Numbered from the stretch's first letter, positions 16,594-25,943 are shown. The stretch: DNA of 64,000 nt from Streptomyces achromogenes (GCF_030816715.1 NZ_JAUSYH010000001.1:5394001-5458000); one strand, 5' to 3'. Notes: generated by a model from the letters alone, not told the origin. Numbers and translations: made by a program.

Positions 16594-17926
16594 CCAGCCA
16601 TGCGCCGCCCGCGAGCAGCACCAGCAGACCGCCGGTGATCGCCAGCGCGATCCACATGCCGCCGGAGCCGTCGTCGGCCACCGCGCCCGCCACCGGCTTC
16701 CCCGACGCGTTCCCCGCCGCGCCGCCCGCCTGCCCGGCCCCCGCGGACGAGGACGGGTTCGCGCCGGGCTGGGCGCTCGGCTGCGCCGCGTCGCGCGGTG
16801 CGACCAGCTCGCCCACCGGCGTCACCTTGCCGGCCGCCTGGAAGCCCCAGTCGAACAGTGCGGCGGTCTCCTTGTAGACCTCGTTGTGGTCGGACTTCTC
16901 CGGGTTCATGACCGTGACGAGCAACACCTTGCCGTTCCGCTCGGCGACGCCGGTGAAGGTGGCGCCCGCGTTGGTGGTGTTGCCGTTCTTCACGCCCGCG
17001 ATGCCCGGGTACTGGGAGATGTCGTAGTCGCCGCTGAGCAGCCGGTTGGTGTTCTGGATCTCGAAGGTCCCGCGGCTGGGCTTGCCCTTCTTGTTCTTCG
17101 TCGTCGCACCGGGGAACTTGGCCGAGACCGTCGAGCAGTACTCCCGGAAGTCCTTCTTCTGCAGGCCCGAACGGGCGAACAGGGTCAGGTCGTACGCCGA
17201 GGAGACCTGGCCGGGCGCGTCGTAGCCGTCGGGGGAGACGACATCGGTGTCGAGGGCCTGCAGTTCGTCGGCGTGCGCGTTCATCTGGGCGACCGTGGCG
17301 GCGACGCCGCCGTTCATCGCGGACAGGACGTGCACGGCGTCGTTGCCCGACCGCAGGAAGACGCCGAGCCACAGGTCGTGGACCGTGTACGTCTCGCCCT
17401 CCTTTATGCCGACGAGGCTGGAGCCGGCGCCGATGCCGGCCAGGTCCTTCGGGTCGACCTTGTGCGCGGTGGTCCGGGGAAAACGCGGCAGCACGGTGTC
17501 GGCGAACAGCATCTTCAACGTGCTCGCCGGGGGCAGCCGCCAGTGCGCGTTGTGCGCGGCCAGCACATCGCCCGACTCGGCGTCCGCGACGATCCACGAC
17601 CGCGCCGTGAGGTCCTTCGGCAGCACCGGCGCGCCGCCCGCGATCGTCACCTGCGTGCCGGCCTGCCCGAGCCGGGTCCCGCCCACGGTCGACATCTTCG
17701 CGGGGGGAGTGACCGAGGGACTGGCCGACGCCGAGGCCCCCTTCGAGGCCCCGGCGGACGGCGAGGCCGACGCCGACGCGGACGGCGACGCCGAGGGCGG
17801 ACGGGGCGCCGCCGGGGGCGGGATCGGCACGGCGAGCGAGACGGGCGCGGTCAGCGCGAGGGCCGCGAGGGTCGCGGAGGTGACCAGCAGGGAACGCCTG
17901 ACGGTCGGCTTCATGGGTGCGGGCAC
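16547..17926 (-). CDS. Membrane-anchored D-alanyl-D-alanine carboxypeptidase (S11 family)
   Basis: 459 residues. Signal peptide (LLVTSATLAALALTAPVSLA), a Ser/Ala/Pro linker with SASPSASAS repeats, then the S11 penicillin-binding fold: SxxK as ASTLK, SxN as SGN in FLRSGNDAV, and the third box as KNG in GVKNGNTTN instead of the usual KTG. A C-terminal Ala/Gly-rich spacer and helix (MWIALAITGGLLVLLAGGAW) anchor it, with the active site outside. It trims the D-Ala of peptidoglycan stems. GTG 17926 is taken as start because TACGTT (minus strand, 17939-17934) lies 7 nt upstream, as for a leaderless message; ATG 17914 is the alternative. Confidence 0.9.
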   Translation of the reverse strand: MPAPMKPTVRRSLLVTSATLAALALTAPVSLAVPIPPPAAPRPPSASPSASASASPSAGASKGASASASPSVTPPAKMSTVGGTRLGQAGTQVTIAGGAPVLPKDLTARSWIVADAESGDVLAAHNAHWRLPPASTLKMLFADTVLPRFPRTTAHKVDPKDLAGIGAGSSLVGIKEGETYTVHDLWLGVFLRSGNDAVHVLSAMNGGVAATVAQMNAHADELQALDTDVVSPDGYDAPGQVSSAYDLTLFARSGLQKKDFREYCSTVSAKFPGATTKNKKGKPSRGTFEIQNTNRLLSGDYDISQYPGIAGVKNGNTTNAGATFTGVAERNGKVLLVTVMNPEKSDHNEVYKETAALFDWGFQAAGKVTPVGELVAPRDAAQPSAQPGANPSSSAGAGQAGGAAGNASGKPVAGAVADDGSGGMWIALAITGGLLVLLAGGAWLVNRRWPLPDLVRRRR

Positions 17927-18017
17927 GACGCAGAACGTACCCGGCCCGCGACGCGAAGTCGCGCTCCCCTCCCCACCCCGGTCACGGAACAGGACACCGG
18001 GCGGCGATACTGAACGC

Positions 18018-18257
18018 ATGACGCTCAGCCGCCGCCTCTCCTGGTTCCTGCTCGCCTTCGGGGTGTGGAGCTGGATCATCTGGGTCACTTTCGTCAAGAA
18101 CCTGGTCAAGGACAGCAGCGGGCTCGCGTTCGAGGACGGCGACCCCACCGCGTACTTCTGGGTGCATCTCACGCTGGCCGTCGTGTCCTTCGTATTGGGG
18201 ACGGTCGTCGGGGCCATCGGGTTGCGTGGTCTGCGCGCACTCGGCCGGACGTCATAG
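18018..18257 (+). CDS. Small two-helix membrane protein (SCO4848 type)
   Basis: 79 residues with two hydrophobic segments, WFLLAFGVWSWIIWVTFV and VHLTLAVVSFVLGTVVGAIG, and a short loop. Conserved among Streptomyces as a protein of unknown function. Divergent from the carboxypeptidase and 2 nt ahead of the metallophosphoesterase, so it is co-transcribed with the latter. A GATACT hexamer (18004-18009) lies a few nt before the ATG and there is no Shine-Dalgarno, suggesting leaderless initiation. Confidence 0.8.
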   Translation: MTLSRRLSWFLLAFGVWSWIIWVTFVKNLVKDSSGLAFEDGDPTAYFWVHLTLAVVSFVLGTVVGAIGLRGLRALGRTS

Positions 18258-18259
18258 CC

Positions 18260-19738
18260 ATGGTGATCGTCTTCGCGCTCGTCGCACTGACCGTGCTGGT
18301 CACGGGCAACTGGTACCTGTGGCGCCGGCTGTTCCGCGACACCACACGCGGCCCCGGGTGGGCCCGCCGCGGCGGCGCCGCGCTCATCGCCGGCGGCTGG
18401 GTCCTCGCCGTCGGCGCCCTGGTCGCCGAGCGGGCCGGCGCTCCCTTCTGGCTCCAGCGGGTCCTCGCCTGGCCCGGCTTCCTGTGGCTGGCCCTGTCGG
18501 TCTACCTGCTGCTGGGCGTCGTCGCGGGCGAGGCGGTACGGCCGCTGCTGCGCCGCTTCCTGGAGAAGCGGGCGCGTGCCGCAGCCCCGGCCGGGACGTC
18601 CGTCGCCCCTCCGCGGCCGGACCCGGTCCCGGTGGGCGCGCCCGCCCCCGGGCAGTCCGGCTCGGGGACGAAACCGGCACCGGGCACGCCGGGGCCGGGC
18701 GAGCCGGGTCAGCGGAAGCCGGGTCCGGGGGATCGGGTTCCGGGGGAGCCCGGTTCGGCGAAGTCCGAGCCGGGCCGGTCGGGGCCGGAGCAGTCCGGCC
18801 CGCGGCAGCCGGCGTCGAAGCAGCCGGCGTCCGAGCGGTCGGCGTCAGCGGAGCCGGCGCCGGGGTCGGAGTCGCAGCCGGGGGCGGGCAGGCCGGGCTC
18901 CGGGGCGTGCTCGCCGTCCCGTCGGCTGTTCGTCTCCCGGGTGGTGGCCGGCGCGGCGGCCGCGGCCGCCGCGGGGACCGTCGGCTACGGCACCTACGGC
19001 GTGCTGCGCGGACCCCGCGTCAAGCGGGTGACCGTTCCGCTCGCCAAGCTTCCGCGGGCCGCCCACGGTTACCGGATCGCCGTGGTCAGCGACATCCACC
19101 TGGGGCCGGTACTGGGCCGCGGCTTCGCCCAGAAGGTCGTGGACACGATCAACGCGACGCAGCCCGACCTGATCGCGGTCGTCGGTGACCTCGTCGACGG
19201 CAGCGTCAAGGACCTCGGGCCGGCCGCCGCCCCGCTCTCGCAGCTGAGGGCCCGTCACGGCAGCTACTTCGTCACCGGCAACCACGAGTACTTCTCCGGC
19301 GCCGAGAGCTGGGTGGCGGAGGTCCGCCGGCTCGGCCTCACCCCGCTGGAGAACGCGCGCACCGAGCTCGCCTGGTTCGACCTCGCCGGCGTCAACGACA
19401 TCGCCGGCGAGAGCGAGGGGCAGGGCCCCGACTTCACCCGGGCGCTCGGCGACCGCGACACCGCGCGCGCCTGCGTGCTCCTCGCCCACCAGCCGGTCCA
19501 GATCCACGACGCCATGCGCCACGGCGTCGACCTCCAGCTCTCCGGACACACCCACGGCGGTCAGCTGTGGCCCGGCAACTTCGTCGCCGCCGCCGCGAAC
19601 CCCACCGTGGCGGGACTGGAACGCCACGGCGACACCCAGCTGTACGTGTCCCGGGGCGCCGGCGCCTGGGGCCCGCCCACGCGTGTCGGCGCACCGTCCG
19701 ACATCACCGTCGTCGAACTGGCCTCCCGGCACGCCTGA
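18260..19738 (+). CDS. Membrane-bound calcineurin-like metallophosphoesterase
   Basis: 492 residues. Three N-terminal membrane helices (residues 1-95), then about 105 residues of Pro/Gly/Ser/Glu-rich linker built of loose PG-x-x-x-PG repeats, then SRRLFVSRVVAGAAAAAAAG, a fourth hydrophobic or twin-arginine-like segment, and the phosphoesterase domain. Metal-ligand motifs are all present: VVSDIHLGP, VGDLVDG, GNHEY, LLAHQP and SGHTHGGQLW. This resembles YkuE/YaeI-type membrane phosphoesterases that act on phospholipid or lipid-A-like substrates; the linker would place the catalytic domain outside or away from the membrane. Substrate unknown. Confidence 0.88.
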   Translation: MVIVFALVALTVLVTGNWYLWRRLFRDTTRGPGWARRGGAALIAGGWVLAVGALVAERAGAPFWLQRVLAWPGFLWLALSVYLLLGVVAGEAVRPLLRRFLEKRARAAAPAGTSVAPPRPDPVPVGAPAPGQSGSGTKPAPGTPGPGEPGQRKPGPGDRVPGEPGSAKSEPGRSGPEQSGPRQPASKQPASERSASAEPAPGSESQPGAGRPGSGACSPSRRLFVSRVVAGAAAAAAAGTVGYGTYGVLRGPRVKRVTVPLAKLPRAAHGYRIAVVSDIHLGPVLGRGFAQKVVDTINATQPDLIAVVGDLVDGSVKDLGPAAAPLSQLRARHGSYFVTGNHEYFSGAESWVAEVRRLGLTPLENARTELAWFDLAGVNDIAGESEGQGPDFTRALGDRDTARACVLLAHQPVQIHDAMRHGVDLQLSGHTHGGQLWPGNFVAAAANPTVAGLERHGDTQLYVSRGAGAWGPPTRVGAPSDITVVELASRHA

Positions 19739-19920
19739 CAAGGGCCCGACGGGATCGGAGCCGCCGTGCGCCCCGGCCCGCGCGGTGGACCCCACGCGCC
19801 GGGCGTACGCCCCCGTGGCACCGGGCACTCACCCGGCGCCGAGCCCCGGAACGCAGGCAGGTGGGGGCCCACCGGCTACCGCCGGCAGGAGCCCGACCGG
19901 GCGGGGCTTCGACGACGTGC

Positions 19921-21366
19921 TCATCCGCAGGTCGTCGGGCGGCTCGGCAAGGTCACCGTCACAGCCAGCCCCTCACCCGGCGCCGTCCGCACGCTCACCT
20001 CGCCCCCGTGGGCCCCGACGACCCCCTGCACGATCGCCAGGCCCAGCCCGCTGCCCGCGCCGCCGCCGGCCCGGAAGAAGCGGTCGAAGACCCGCGCCGC
20101 GTCCTCGGCGGCCAGCCCCGGCCCCTCGTCCTCCACCCACAGCCGTACGACGCCGTCCACCCGCCCCACGCCGAGCCGCACCGGCACCCCGGCCGGCGTG
20201 TGCGTGCGGACGTTGCCGACCAGGTTGCCCAGCACCTGCCGCAGCCCCGACTCGTCGGCCCGTAGCAGCACGGCCCCGTCGGCCTCGACGGTCACCGGCC
20301 GGCCGGGCTGCTGCGCCCGCAGGTCCTGCGCCGACTCCCGCACCAGACGGCTCACGTCCACCGTGCGCAGCCGCAGCTCGGGCCGCTGGTCGAGACGGGC
20401 CAGCATGAGCAGCTCGTCGACCAGCCGGCCCATCCGGTCCACCTCGCCGTTCATCCGGTCCCAGGCCCGCCGGCGCTCCTCCTGCTCCACCAGCATCCCC
20501 TGGTCGTACAGCTGGAGATAGCCGCGGATCGCGGAGAGCGGGGTGCGCAGCTCGTGCGAGGCGTCGGCCACGAAACGGCGCAGCTGGGCCGCGCTGCGCT
20601 CGCGCGTGCGGTACGCCGTCTCCACCTGATGGAGCATCGAGTTCAGGGCCAGCCGCAGCTGTTCGACCTCGTGGGTGGGATGCCGGCTGGAGGGCACCCG
20701 CCGGGTCAGGTCGCCCTCGGCGATCGCCGACGAGGTCTCCACCATGTCCTCCAGCGGCCGCATCCGCCGCCGCACGCTGAACAGCGTCAGACAGGCGAGC
20801 AGCGCCAGCAGCAGCGTGCCGACGGCGAGGTCGAGCTTCAGGGCCTTCGCTATGCCGTTGTGGAGCGCCTCGGTGGAGGTGGCCAGCAGGATGTACGTGC
20901 CGTCGGAGAGCCGGGTCGCGGTCGCCCGGTAGGGGACGCCGTGCACGGTGACGTCGCTCGGGCCGTCGGCGGCGGCGAGCGCACCCGGATCCCGTACGGC
21001 GTCGGCGAGGCCGCGCTGGGCGTCGGTGGGCTCGACGCCGAACAGGGTGAGGGCGGCGCCCCGGCCGTCGACGGCGGTGAACACCGAGTCCGGCGCGGGA
21101 GGCGCGTCGCCGCCCCGGGGCGCGAGGCGGTCGCTGACGACGCTCAGCGCGCTCAGCGAGTCGATCTGGCTGAGCGTGAGCCGCGAACCGCCCAGCGAGT
21201 CGCGCAGATGCGTCAGTTCGGTGTCCACCTGGTCGAGCAGGTAGTGCCGCATCCCCATCAGGCTGACGGCGGTCGCCACGACGATGCCGAGCGCGAGCAG
21301 CCCCACGCTCGCCGCCGTCAGCTTGGCGCGCAGGGAGTGGACGCCGTGCCGGTGGACCCGCCTCAC
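19921..21366 (-). CDS. Two-component sensor histidine kinase
   Basis: 481 residues. Helix 1 (residues about 15-35), an extracytoplasmic sensor of about 120 residues, helix 2 (LAVGTLLLALLACLTLFSV), HAMP (MRPLEDMVETSSAIAEGDL), H-box FVADASHELRTPLSAI with the phospho-His, N-box LRQVLGNLVGNVRTHTP, G1 DEGPGL and G2 GSGLGLAIV. GTG start overlaps the stop of the response regulator as GTGA, so the pair is coupled. Divergent from an MMPL exporter, which is the likely target. The signal is unknown. Confidence 0.93.
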   Translation of the reverse strand: MRRVHRHGVHSLRAKLTAASVGLLALGIVVATAVSLMGMRHYLLDQVDTELTHLRDSLGGSRLTLSQIDSLSALSVVSDRLAPRGGDAPPAPDSVFTAVDGRGAALTLFGVEPTDAQRGLADAVRDPGALAAADGPSDVTVHGVPYRATATRLSDGTYILLATSTEALHNGIAKALKLDLAVGTLLLALLACLTLFSVRRRMRPLEDMVETSSAIAEGDLTRRVPSSRHPTHEVEQLRLALNSMLHQVETAYRTRERSAAQLRRFVADASHELRTPLSAIRGYLQLYDQGMLVEQEERRRAWDRMNGEVDRMGRLVDELLMLARLDQRPELRLRTVDVSRLVRESAQDLRAQQPGRPVTVEADGAVLLRADESGLRQVLGNLVGNVRTHTPAGVPVRLGVGRVDGVVRLWVEDEGPGLAAEDAARVFDRFFRAGGGAGSGLGLAIVQGVVGAHGGEVSVRTAPGEGLAVTVTLPSRPTTCG

Positions 21367-22052
21367 GCCAGCCCGTATCCCACGCCCCGCCGGGTGGTGA
21401 TCACCGGCGGCCCCAGGGAGTCCAGCTTGCGCCGCAGATAGCTGATGTAGGTCTCGACGACGGTCGACTCCGGCGGGGTGTGCTCGTACTGCCAGACGTG
21501 CCGCAGGAGTTGCTCCTTGGGCACGATCCGGCCGCCGTTGCGCACCAGGAAGCGCAGCAGCGCGTACTCGGTGGGGGTGAGCTCCACCGAGCGGCCGGCC
21601 CGGTGCACGCTGTACGTCGTCTCGTCCAGCTCCAGGTCGCCGTAGCGCAGCGGCGGCCGCTGCGGCAGGACGTCGGCCGGCCGGGTGCGCCGCAGGACCG
21701 CCGTGATCCGGGCGACCACCACGTCGATGTCGAACGGCTTGGTGATGTAGTCGTCGCCGAAGCCGAGAGCGCCGACGATCTCGGCCGGCGCGTCGCGCGC
21801 GGTGAGGAACACCAGCGCCAGGTCGGGCCTGCGGGCCCGCAGTTCGCGCCCCAGCGCCCGCCCGTCGCCGTCCGGCAGCATCACGTCGAGGAGGGCCGCG
21901 TCCGGCCGGGTGCGGTCGGCGAGGGCGAGGGCGTCGCGGACCGTGCCCGCGGTCATGACCTCGAAGCGGTGATAGCGCAGGGCGATGGCGAGGACGTCCG
22001 CGATGCTCGGCTCGTCCTCCACGACCAGCACGGTTCCACAAGCCGTCGTCAT
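21363..22052 (-). CDS. OmpR-family response regulator
   Basis: 229 residues. Receiver domain with phospho-Asp in ALLDVMLPDGDG, Thr in FLTARD and Lys in DYITKPFD; C-terminal winged helix with ELTPTEYALLRFL and YISYLRRKLDSLG ending RGVGYGLA. One variation: the usual GADDY reads GFGDDY. ATG 22052. First gene of the pair with the kinase; 159 nt separate it from the divergent MMPL gene, a gap that should hold both promoters and the regulator's binding sites, although I could not pick out a clear direct repeat. Confidence 0.93.
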   Translation of the reverse strand: MTTACGTVLVVEDEPSIADVLAIALRYHRFEVMTAGTVRDALALADRTRPDAALLDVMLPDGDGRALGRELRARRPDLALVFLTARDAPAEIVGALGFGDDYITKPFDIDVVVARITAVLRRTRPADVLPQRPPLRYGDLELDETTYSVHRAGRSVELTPTEYALLRFLVRNGGRIVPKEQLLRHVWQYEHTPPESTVVETYISYLRRKLDSLGPPVITTRRGVGYGLA

Positions 22053-22211
22053 GCCCCCAGTATCGGCGGGCCCCCGGGCCGGCGGGGCCGGTTCGCGCTT
22101 TGGAGTTCCTTGAGAGTCGGCCCGTCCGCGTGTCCGCGCGGGCGCGCCGACGCCGATCCTGGTCCCCAGGACCTGGGGGACCGACCGACGATCTGCAGAA
22201 GGAGTTTGAGC

Positions 22212-24617
22212 GTGGCGGCATTGGCGCGCTGGTGCTACCGGCACCGGCTGGTGGTCCTGTTGCTCTGGGTGGGGGCGCTGTTCGGGCTGGGCTTCTCGGC
22301 CTCGACGGCGGGAACGGACTACGCGAACGTCTTCTCCCTCCCCGACACGGACTCCAAGAAGGCGTACGACCTGATGGAGAAGGCGTTCCCCGCGCGCGCG
22401 GGCGACACCGACACGGTCGTCTGGAAGGTCGACGAGGGCTCGGTGCGCGACCAGGACGTACGGTCCCGGATGCAGCCCGTCCTCGACGGCATCGCGAAGA
22501 TGAAGGGCGTCGGCGGGGTCACCGGCCCGTACGCGGGGGGAGCGGCGCAGATCAGCGGCGACGGGCGGATCGCCTACGCCCAGATCACCTTCACCGAGCA
22601 GGCGAACGCCGTCCCCAAGGAACTCGTCCAGAACGTCGTCGACACCGCGCGGGGCGCCGGGCGGGACGGTCTGGAGGTCGAGGTGGGCGGCCAGGCCGTC
22701 CAGCGGGTGCAGGAGCCGCCCACCGGCCTCGCCGAGATGGTCGGCCTCGCGGCGGCGGCGGTCGTCCTGTTCCTGGCCTTCGGCTCGCTGTACGCGATGC
22801 TGCTGCCGCTCGCCGTGGCGGTCTTCGGCGTCGGCATGGGGCTGTTCTCGACCCAGCTGCTCAGTCACGTCACCGACATCCCGGACCTGGCCCCGCTGCT
22901 GTCCTCGCTGATCGGACTCGGCGTCGGCATCGACTACGCCCTGTTCATCGTCACCCGGCACCGCAAGGGCGTCCTGCGCGGCTTGGACCCGCAGGAGTCG
23001 GCGGTCACCGCTCTCAACACCTCCGGCCGGGCGGTGCTGTTCGCGGGCGGCACGGTGTGCATCGCGCTCGCCGGGATGCTGGTGACCGACCTGCGCTTCC
23101 TGGACGGCGTCGTCATCGGCACCTCCCTCACGGTGGTCCTGAGCGTCCTCGCCGCGACGACGCTGCTGCCCGCGCTGCTCGGCTTCCTCGGCGTGCGCGT
23201 GCTGAGCCGCAGGCAGCGGCGTCTGCTGGCGACGGGCCCGGAACCGGAGAAGGCGAGCAGTCCGGCGGCCCGCTGGTCGACGGGTGTGCAGCGCCGCCCC
23301 CGGACGATCGCCGCGCTCGCCCTCGCCGTCATGGTCGTTCTGGCGCTGCCCGTGCTGTCGCTGCGCCTCGGCGCGACCGACCAGGGCAACGACGACGCCT
23401 CGACGACCACCCGCCAGGCCTACGACCTGCTCGCCGAGGGCTTCGGGCCGGGCTTCAACGGCCCCCTCCAGGTGGTCGTGGACGGCGGTGACGCCACCGC
23501 GTTGGCCCGGGGCATCGAGAAGACGCCCGGCGTGGCCCAGGTCGCCGCGCTGCCGCCGGCGGCCGGGGTCACGGTCATCCAGGTGGTGCCCACGACCTCG
23601 CCGCAGTCCGAGCAGACGGACACGCTGATCGACCGGCTGCGCGACGACGTGATCCCCGCGTCCGGTGCGGAGGCGCACGTGGGCGGCGTCACGGCGGTCT
23701 CCAAGGACTTCGCGACGGTCACCGGCGACCGGCTTCCCCTGTTCATCGCCACCATCATCGGCCTCGGCTTCCTGCTGCTCCTGGTCGCCTTCCGCTCGCT
23801 GGTCGTGCCGCTGACGGCCGCCGTGATGAACCTGATCGCGGCCGCCGCCTCGTTCGGCGTGCTCGTCGCGGTCTTCCAGTGGGGCTGGGGCCTGGACCTG
23901 CTCGGCCTCGGCAAGGAGGGGCCGATCAACGCCTTCCTGCCGGTCATCATGCTGTCCCTGCTGTTCGGCCTGTCGATGGACTACCAGGTCTTTTTGGTCA
24001 GCCGGATGCACGAGGAGTGGGTGCACACCCGGGACAACGCGAGGGCCGTCCGGGTGGGCCTCGCGGAGACCAGCCGGGTCATCAACTCGGCGGCCCTGAT
24101 CATGGTGTGCGTCTTCCTCGCCTTCGTGCTCAGCGGCGACTCGGGCGCGGCGATGGCGGGCGTCGGCCTCGCGGCGGCGGTCGCGCTGGACGCGTTCATC
24201 CTGCGCACGGCTCTCGTGCCCGCGGCGATGCACCTGCTGGGCGACTCCAACTGGTGGCTGCCCGGGTGGCTGGAAAGGCGGCTGCCGCATCTCGCGGTCG
24301 AGCCGAAGGAGGAGGCCGCGGAGCAGGCCGCGGCGGGCGGCGCCCCGGCCACGGTCGTCCACGGCTTCGTCCGCGACACGGCGGGCGACCCGGTCGAGGG
24401 CGCGACGGTCACCCTGCTGACGCAGGACGGGGCGGAACGCGACCGGGTGACCTCGCTCGCCGACGGCTCGTACATCCTCTCCGTCCCCGCCGCCGGGACC
24501 TACCTGCTGGTGACGACGGCCGAGCCGCCGCTGCTGAAACGCACCCGGCAGCTGACGGTCGCCGGGGAGCCCCTGGTGTACGACGTGGAGCTGGAGGAGG
24601 GCGCGGAGGTCGGCTGA
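22212..24617 (+). CDS. MMPL/RND-family exporter with C-terminal carboxypeptidase-regulatory-like domain
   Basis: 801 residues. Two MMPL halves, each with one leading helix, a large extracytoplasmic domain and five helices; landmarks GLGVGIDYALFIVTRHRKG in half 1 and LFGLSMDYQVFLVSRMHEEW in half 2 carry the proton-relay Asp-Tyr pairs. These exporters move lipids, glycolipids or hydrophobic drugs. Unusually, after the last helix the protein continues for about 100 residues with an Ig-like carboxypeptidase-regulatory-type domain (VVHGFVRDTAGDPVEGATV, then GSYILSVPAAGTYLLVTTAE), predicted cytoplasmic by topology. GTG preceded by AAGGAG. Divergent from the two-component genes; tail 1 nt from the TetR gene. 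Confidence 0.93.
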   Translation: MAALARWCYRHRLVVLLLWVGALFGLGFSASTAGTDYANVFSLPDTDSKKAYDLMEKAFPARAGDTDTVVWKVDEGSVRDQDVRSRMQPVLDGIAKMKGVGGVTGPYAGGAAQISGDGRIAYAQITFTEQANAVPKELVQNVVDTARGAGRDGLEVEVGGQAVQRVQEPPTGLAEMVGLAAAAVVLFLAFGSLYAMLLPLAVAVFGVGMGLFSTQLLSHVTDIPDLAPLLSSLIGLGVGIDYALFIVTRHRKGVLRGLDPQESAVTALNTSGRAVLFAGGTVCIALAGMLVTDLRFLDGVVIGTSLTVVLSVLAATTLLPALLGFLGVRVLSRRQRRLLATGPEPEKASSPAARWSTGVQRRPRTIAALALAVMVVLALPVLSLRLGATDQGNDDASTTTRQAYDLLAEGFGPGFNGPLQVVVDGGDATALARGIEKTPGVAQVAALPPAAGVTVIQVVPTTSPQSEQTDTLIDRLRDDVIPASGAEAHVGGVTAVSKDFATVTGDRLPLFIATIIGLGFLLLLVAFRSLVVPLTAAVMNLIAAAASFGVLVAVFQWGWGLDLLGLGKEGPINAFLPVIMLSLLFGLSMDYQVFLVSRMHEEWVHTRDNARAVRVGLAETSRVINSAALIMVCVFLAFVLSGDSGAAMAGVGLAAAVALDAFILRTALVPAAMHLLGDSNWWLPGWLERRLPHLAVEPKEEAAEQAAAGGAPATVVHGFVRDTAGDPVEGATVTLLTQDGAERDRVTSLADGSYILSVPAAGTYLLVTTAEPPLLKRTRQLTVAGEPLVYDVELEEGAEVG

Positions 24618-24618
24618 C

Positions 24619-25395
24619 TCACGCCTCGGCCGGGCCCGGCGGGTCTTTCCTCGCCGGGTCCGGCAGCGCGTTGGTCATCCCGGGCAGGAAGTCCGTGAAC
24701 AGGTCGTGCACCTCGAGGACGAGCGGTCGCAGCACCCGGAACCGGGCCAGCGCCACCCCCCGCGCCGTGAGGCGCGCACCCCGTCCGGCCAGCCGGTAGC
24801 TGCGTTCGCGGCCCTCCGTGCGGTCGTAGATCCAGTACATGACGAGGCCCATCTGCGAGAGCCACATCAACTCGGGCAGCACCTCCCGCAGTTCCTCCGG
24901 CACCTTCGCCTTCGACCCCGCGAGCACCTCCTTGTGGACGGCTATGGCCTGCACGCGCGCGGGCTCCGACTCGGCGGAGAACGGGCTGAGCGGGCTGTCC
25001 GGGTCGGCGGCGTTCTTGAAGAACTGGACGGCGAACTCGTGGTACGGCTCCGCCACCTCCAGCCACACCCGCAGCACCCCCGCCAGCCGGGCCTCCAGGC
25101 TCGTCTCCCGCGCCAGGACGTCCCGGACGGCCTCCCGGTGCTCGGCGGCGAGCCGGTCGTAGAAGCCCTGGATCAGATGCTCCTTGCCGGCGAAGTAGTA
25201 GTACGCGTTGCCGACCGAGACCCCGGCCTCCTTGGCGATGGCCCGCATCGTCGTCTTGTCGTAGCCGCGTTCCTGGAACAGCCGCATCGCCGTCTCCAGG
25301 ATCAGGGCGCGGGTCTGTTCGGACTTGGACGCGGGAGTCCCGGGGGACCCGGTCGGGGAAGCGGCCTCGTCGGGGCCGTCGTTGTTCGCGGGCAC
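24619..25395 (-). CDS. TetR-family transcriptional regulator
   Basis: 258 residues. After a disordered N-terminus of about 25 residues comes the TetR HTH, TRALILETAMRLFQERGYDK, TTMRAIAKEAGVSVGNAYYY and FAGKEHLIQGF. The C-terminal ligand domain is TetR_C-like with several aromatics. GTG start; TAGGCT (minus, 25409-25404) ends 8 nt before it and lies across the stop codon of the preceding gene, so a leaderless internal promoter is likely in addition to read-through. Third gene of the operon that starts at 26356. Probable ligand of the two TTGAAC palindromes upstream and thus autoregulated. Confidence 0.92.
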   Translation of the reverse strand: MPANNDGPDEAASPTGSPGTPASKSEQTRALILETAMRLFQERGYDKTTMRAIAKEAGVSVGNAYYYFAGKEHLIQGFYDRLAAEHREAVRDVLARETSLEARLAGVLRVWLEVAEPYHEFAVQFFKNAADPDSPLSPFSAESEPARVQAIAVHKEVLAGSKAKVPEELREVLPELMWLSQMGLVMYWIYDRTEGRERSYRLAGRGARLTARGVALARFRVLRPLVLEVHDLFTDFLPGMTNALPDPARKDPPGPAEA

Positions 25396-25406
25396 GGAAG
25401 GAGAGC

Positions 25407-25943
25407 CTAGTCAGTGGCGCAGGCGCCGCCCGCACAGGCAGGCGGGTCGTAGAGCCAGCCCAGCTGCGGGTCGTACGACCAGCCGTCGCCGCGCCGGTAC
25501 ACGCCCCCGCCCCAGCCGGTGGCCGGCTCCTGCCCCTGGCGCCACCTGGCGGCGGCGAGCACGGCGGCCCGCGCGACCTTCGCCCCGGCCGGAGTGCTCA
25601 GCCGGTGGGACAGCGGGCGGTGCTCGCGCAACGCCCACAGGGTGACGATCCAGGCGGCGGCGCCCTGGTAGACCTGGCCCGCGTCGCCGACGACGGTGAT
25701 CTCGTCGAGGGTGGCGCGGTGGTCGAGGCCGGGATAGCGGGCGCACGCCTGCGCCGACCCCGCCGGGACGAACTCCAGCGGCACCAGCTGCGGCTGCCGG
25801 CGCAGCCAGTCGCACAGGAAGCCGCACAGCGAGCACTCGGCGTCGTGCAGGACGGTGAGCCGGCGGACCGGGACGCGGCGGGCGTCCCGGTCGGCGGCGG
25901 CCTGCGCGGCCGGCGCGCCCCGGTCGGCCGTCATGGTGCTCAC
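25407..25943 (-). CDS. DCC1-like thiol-disulfide oxidoreductase (DUF393)
   Basis: 178 residues. The DUF393 signature is clear: LTVLHDAECSLCGFLCDWL, with the CxxC pair in a thioredoxin-like strand-helix. DCC proteins have a predicted redox role and often sit beside membrane proteins. The tail is rich in Gly/Trp/Tyr and ends with two further cysteines (PPACAGGACATD). GTG start overlaps the stop of the upstream membrane-protein gene (GTGA), so the two are translationally coupled. Confidence 0.88.
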   Translation of the reverse strand: MSTMTADRGAPAAQAAADRDARRVPVRRLTVLHDAECSLCGFLCDWLRRQPQLVPLEFVPAGSAQACARYPGLDHRATLDEITVVGDAGQVYQGAAAWIVTLWALREHRPLSHRLSTPAGAKVARAAVLAAARWRQGQEPATGWGGGVYRRGDGWSYDPQLGWLYDPPACAGGACATD

